Shown piece after piece: positions 6,799-9,656 of a stretch of DNA of 9,656 nt (position 1 is its first letter; every line of letters starts with the position of its first letter). Origin of the DNA: JAVJPJ01 sp040217295 (lineage in GTDB: Bacteria > Pseudomonadota > Alphaproteobacteria > Rhodobacterales > Rhodobacteraceae); the NCBI GenBank assembly GCA_964460185.1, contig CAYWTM010000124.1, forward strand, positions 1 through 9,656. The letters run 5' to 3'. The notes below the pieces were generated by a model. The model did not search any database, had not been told where the DNA came from, and saw only the letters and a list, made by a program, of their open reading frames with translations. Made by a program: the position numbers and the translations under genes.

Positions 6799-7452
6799 AT
6801 GATCCGCTTTGATCACCTGACCAAGAGTTTCCGGGTCAACGGGCAACGCACAGTTGTCATCGACAATCTGAACCTGACCGTGGAGACCGGAAAGTCGCTG
6901 GCTCTTCTGGGGCGCAACGGGGCCGGAAAATCCACCCTGATGCAGATCATAGCGGGCAACATGCGACCCGATACCGGGGCTGTTGTCAGCGATGGCACCA
7001 TCTCGTGGCCGGTGGGATTGGCCGGCGCCGTGCACCCGCAATTGACGGGTGCACAGAACACGCGGTTCATCGCACGCGTCTACGGGGTCGACAGCGAGGA
7101 ATTGATAGATTTTGTTCAGGATTTCGCCGATCTAGGTTCGCATTTTTCGATGCCCGTACGCACCTATTCCGCCGGAATGCGCAGCCGCCTGAACTTTGGC
7201 TTGTCGATGGGCATCAGGTTCGACACCTACCTGATCGACGAGGTTACGGGGGCCGGCGACTCCGCGTTTCGTGCAAAAAGTGTGGCGCTTTTTCGGGAAC
7301 GAATGACCGGGTCCGACGCCATCATGGTGAATCACAATCTCGCCGAACTCAAGGATTACTGCAGCGCCGCGTTGGTGCTGGAACACGGAAAACTCACCTA
7401 TTTCGAAGACCTTGACGAAGCGATCGCCGTTCACAGCGCCAATATGTCCTGA
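6799..7452 (+). CDS. kpsT: Polysaccharide-export ABC transporter ATPase, KpsT/Wzt type
   Basis: This is the ATP-hydrolysing subunit that drives the KpsM-like permease. The 217-aa length is that of a bare nucleotide-binding domain, so it lacks the carbohydrate-binding C-terminal extension of O-antigen Wzt proteins and fits capsule-type KpsT. Motifs in order: Walker A GRNGAGKST (38-46); the KpsT-typical SWPVGL (69-74) and LTGAQNTRFIARVYG (82-96); signature YSAGMRSRLNFG (123-134) in place of LSGGQ, usual in this family; Walker B TYLIDEV with catalytic E148; D154; and switch H179 in VNHN. The Q-loop position, between SWP and LTG, seems to be His79 (AVHPQLTG) rather than Gln. The ATG lies just after the kpsE stop with a weak AGGG nine bases upstream, so the two are almost certainly one operon. 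Confidence 0.95.
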   Translation: MIRFDHLTKSFRVNGQRTVVIDNLNLTVETGKSLALLGRNGAGKSTLMQIIAGNMRPDTGAVVSDGTISWPVGLAGAVHPQLTGAQNTRFIARVYGVDSEELIDFVQDFADLGSHFSMPVRTYSAGMRSRLNFGLSMGIRFDTYLIDEVTGAGDSAFRAKSVALFRERMTGSDAIMVNHNLAELKDYCSAALVLEHGKLTYFEDLDEAIAVHSANMS

Positions 7453-7592
7453 CGCAATAGGCGCAAGACCGGGCCGGCACAGTTAATCCGATCGCAACAA
7501 AGTCTCCGGGTTTGCCACCAGACCACCACAATGGCCGCCCGCAAAGGGCCAAGCTTCTGCGTCAGATCGCGTCCATTGCCTGCAACCGGCAT

Positions 7593-7596
7593 GGAG
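7593..7596 (+). promoter_or_regulatory. Ribosome binding site choosing the second ATG of the RTX gene
   Basis: GGAG lies six bases before ATG 7603. The first ATG in the same frame (7591) overlaps this site and has no Shine-Dalgarno of its own, so translation most likely begins at 7603. Confidence 0.55.
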
Positions 7597-7602
7597 CAAC
7601 GG

Positions 7603-9656
7603 ATGTCTCACCTTTCGATCGAAGGACAATTTCAATCGGATCAGACGATCCTGGATCATGGCATTACGGACATCGTGATCCGCGAGACCACCAACGGGCC
7701 GGTTTTGTATACTGCATCCGGCCCCAGCGGGGGGGTTGCCGCCTATTCGATCAACGCCGATGGGGATCTCGCCCTCCTGGATTATGCGCATTTCGATGCC
7801 GCATGGTCAGCCGGCGCGATCGCCAATCTCTCTATCCTCGAAACCCTCACCGGACCGCAGCTTGTGGTGGCCACGGGCGGATCCGCCGACCTGGTGACAT
7901 TTGCGTTGAACCCGGACGGAACGATCGGCGCATCGGCCACCATCACGGGGCGCGCCACCGCGGATGCTTCGGTGGTGGACGTGGCCCAGGTCGCCGGCGA
8001 CACGGTTTTCCTGGCCAACCGCGAAACCGGTGCCGTCGAAGCTTACACACTGCAAGGCAACGCCCTGCAATACATTGACGCCATCTCGGATACGGACACA
8101 ACCTATGCCGACGGCGTCTTTGCCCTGGAAACCGCGACGATCGTCGGAACCGATTACCTGATCGGCGCAGGCCAGGCCGATAAAGGTGTTACAACCTACA
8201 GGATCGAACAGGGCGGCCTTGTTCCCACCGGAAGCCTGGGCGTCAACGAAGGCATCGGGATCATGACGCCAAACGCGATGGAGACCGCTGGCGTCGCAGG
8301 GCGCAGTTTCGTACTTGTCGGTTCCGGCCCGGGGGGTGGGATCGGTCAATCAGGCGCCATCACGGTGATGGAGATCCTGGCCGATGGCCAGCTGATGCTG
8401 ACCGATCATGTCATGGATACCCTCGATACACGCTTTGGCCAGATCCAGAGCCTCGAGGTTATCGAGGCCAGCGGCAGAACCTATGTCGTCGCCGGGGGTG
8501 GCGATGACGGGATCACCCTGTTTGTCCTGATGCCCAACGGCCGGCTTCAGATCTTGGATGTCCTGCCCGATACCCTGTCCAACAATCTCGACAATGTCAG
8601 CGCCATCGCGGCCTACCATGATGGCAGTGGCGTGAACGTCTTCGTGTCGTCCGAAACCAGCGCGGGTTTGACCCATGTCAGTTTTGGCACCTCAGGCCAT
8701 GGCGTGGTTCAGGTTGCCCCCGATACGGGCATGTCGCAGGGCGGTACTGCCCTGGACGACATCCTTGTTGGCGGACAGGGCAATGACAGCCTGAACGGCG
8801 CGTCCGGCAATGACATACTGGAAGACGGCAACGGCAGCGACACCCTGACAGGCGGCGGGGGAAATGATGTCTTCGTCCTACGCGCCGACGGGTCAACGGA
8901 TCTCATCACCGATTTCCAATACGGCCTTGACAGACTGGACCTATCGGACTGGCCGTTCTTGTACGACCCGACCCGTTTGATCGTTCAGAGCACGACACTC
9001 GGTGCCGTCATCAACTGGCGAGACGAGGTCCTCGAAATCCAGACGCTGAACGGTACGTCCTTGTCAGCGGCCCAGGTCTCGGCGTCGGTCCTGGCCGCCC
9101 CCCACCGCGTGCCGGTGTTTTCGGTGAATGCCCTGAACGATCCCGACGAAACGCTGGACGGCACACCGGGCGACGACAGCCTGAACGGCGCAGAAGGCAA
9201 TGACACCCTGAACGGTCTCGGAGGCGATGACACGCTCGAAGGGGGCGAGGGCGATGACTTGCTGGCCGGCGGCGCGGGCGCGGATCACATGGATGGCGGC
9301 ACGGGCATCGATACCGCCGATTACTCCACCGCCACCTCGGGCTCGGGTATCCGTCTGGATGTCTTCAACCCTGACGGGACGGCCCGGGCGGGCATCATGA
9401 ACTGGGGCTATGCGGGCGGGGACGACCTGCTCAACATCGAGAACATCATCGGGTCCCCATTCAACGACACCATGGTGGGAACCCACGGCGACAACACCTT
9501 CCACGGCGGCGATGGCAATGACGTGTTCTGGGCAAACAACGGCAATGACACCGTCTATGGCGAAGCCGGAAACGACATCTTCAAGGCCAGCAACGGCGAT
9601 GATCTCTACGATGGCGGCGCAGGCAACGACACGCTCGAAGGGGGGGCGGGCGATGA
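7603..9656 (+). CDS. RTX-type calcium-binding protein with beta-propeller-like N-terminus (3' end beyond window)
   Basis: The frame is open from ATG 7603 to the edge, giving 684 codons. No signal peptide or membrane segment is visible. Residues about 20-375 hold seven similar units of roughly 51 aa, each with a hydrophobic strand (for example VLYTA, LVVAT, YVVAGG) followed by a turn and a 'YxLxxxGxL'-like strand. They begin near residues 33, 86, 133, 184, 235, 293 and 344, which suggests a seven-bladed beta-propeller. Residues 390-425 are RTX nonapeptides (GGQGNDSLN type). Residues 421-500 (NDVFVLRADGSTDLITDF, then YGLDRLDLSDW) resemble the serralysin C-terminal domain. More RTX repeats run from residue 520 and again from 626 to the edge, around a spacer with DTADYS and IENIIGS. 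Such proteins fold on binding Ca2+ outside the cell and usually leave by a type I secretion system whose signal is at the missing C-terminus. It starts 150 bases after kpsT. The function is unknown; adhesin, matrix protein or secreted enzyme are all possible. Confidence 0.9.
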   Translation, partial: MSHLSIEGQFQSDQTILDHGITDIVIRETTNGPVLYTASGPSGGVAAYSINADGDLALLDYAHFDAAWSAGAIANLSILETLTGPQLVVATGGSADLVTFALNPDGTIGASATITGRATADASVVDVAQVAGDTVFLANRETGAVEAYTLQGNALQYIDAISDTDTTYADGVFALETATIVGTDYLIGAGQADKGVTTYRIEQGGLVPTGSLGVNEGIGIMTPNAMETAGVAGRSFVLVGSGPGGGIGQSGAITVMEILADGQLMLTDHVMDTLDTRFGQIQSLEVIEASGRTYVVAGGGDDGITLFVLMPNGRLQILDVLPDTLSNNLDNVSAIAAYHDGSGVNVFVSSETSAGLTHVSFGTSGHGVVQVAPDTGMSQGGTALDDILVGGQGNDSLNGASGNDILEDGNGSDTLTGGGGNDVFVLRADGSTDLITDFQYGLDRLDLSDWPFLYDPTRLIVQSTTLGAVINWRDEVLEIQTLNGTSLSAAQVSASVLAAPHRVPVFSVNALNDPDETLDGTPGDDSLNGAEGNDTLNGLGGDDTLEGGEGDDLLAGGAGADHMDGGTGIDTADYSTATSGSGIRLDVFNPDGTARAGIMNWGYAGGDDLLNIENIIGSPFNDTMVGTHGDNTFHGGDGNDVFWANNGNDTVYGEAGNDIFKASNGDDLYDGGAGNDTLEGGAGD
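8770..8877 (+). repeat. RTX nonapeptide block 1 (four repeats)
   Basis: Four consecutive 27-base units encode GGQGNDSLN, GASGNDILE, DGNGSDTLT and GGGGNDVFV. They follow the GGxGxDxLx consensus of Ca2+-binding parallel beta-rolls. The third unit departs from the consensus at its first two positions. The block leads directly into the serralysin-like segment. Confidence 0.92.
9160..9294 (+). repeat. RTX nonapeptide block 2 (five repeats)
   Basis: Five consecutive 27-base units encode GTPGDDSLN, GAEGNDTLN, GLGGDDTLE, GGEGDDLLA and GGAGADHMD. The first unit shares a 16-base exact stretch (GACAGCCTGAACGGCG) with block 1 (8785-8800 and 9175-9190). Confidence 0.92.
9478..9656 (+). repeat. RTX nonapeptide block 3 (at least six repeats, runs off the edge)
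   Basis: Six full units encode GTHGDNTFH, GGDGNDVFW, ANNGNDTVY, GEAGNDIFK, ASNGDDLYD and GGAGNDTLE, and a partial GGAGD follows. Several carry aromatic residues at the hydrophobic position (F, W, Y), unlike the Leu-rich block 2. The 17 bases at 9628-9644 repeat exactly at 9229-9245. Confidence 0.9.

Noticed and set aside
7532..7551. TGGCC-N10-GGCCA inverted repeat between kpsT and the RTX gene as a terminator
   Set aside because: The stem is only five bases, the loop is long and no T-run follows. In GC-rich DNA this is expected by chance.
7512..8078. Plus-strand frame of 188 codons overlapping the RTX gene start, and minus-strand frames through the RTX gene
   Set aside because: Arg/His/Pro-rich or low-complexity shadows of the RTX frame, which has a clear domain order and repeats.
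8770..9656. Regular 27-base repeats as a CRISPR-like or other DNA repeat array
   Set aside because: The periodicity is in the protein (nine-residue RTX units); the DNA units vary in sequence, stay in frame and have no spacers.

Overview
The window looks like chromosomal DNA of a high-GC alphaproteobacterium, most likely from the Rhodobacterales (Roseobacter/Paracoccus-type). The grounds are the strong GC3 bias, the alphaproteobacterial style of SMC, RsfS and RlmH, and a capsule-export ABC transporter of the kind common in marine Rhodobacteraceae. This placement is inferred from remembered family features, not from a search.

Layout. Positions 1-3215 (minus) hold most of smc, the chromosome-condensation ATPase, cut by the window edge just after its ABC signature motif. 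Positions 3216-3643 are a divergent intergenic region with candidate promoters on both strands and a short stretch that looks like coding sequence but has no start. Positions 3644-4549 (plus) hold rsfS and rlmH, a conserved ribosome-related pair. rsfS appears to start at a CTG codon behind a perfect AGGAGG. Twelve bases after rlmH ends, the 3' end of a convergent gene appears: a KpsM/Wzm-type polysaccharide-export permease (4562 to about 5386, minus). An AT-rich divergent control region follows. Then come a KpsE-type polysaccharide co-polymerase (about 5483-6787, plus) and the KpsT-type ATPase (6799-7452, plus). The last 2 kb (7603 to the edge, plus) is an open-ended RTX protein: a regular seven-repeat beta-propeller-like N-terminus followed by Ca2+-binding nonapeptide blocks.

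How the genes fit together. KpsM and KpsT should form the inner-membrane ABC exporter for a lipid-linked or otherwise anchored polysaccharide. The KpsE-like protein would link it across the periplasm to an outer-membrane OPX channel that is not in this window. The RTX protein has no visible N-terminal signal peptide and would be expected to leave by a type I system. Its position directly behind kpsT suggests, but does not prove, a cell-surface or matrix role alongside the polysaccharide. Nothing here amounts to a clearly undescribed system. The most interesting points are the transporter split across two divergent units, the propeller-RTX fusion, the likely CTG start of rsfS, and the coding-like remnant between smc and rsfS.
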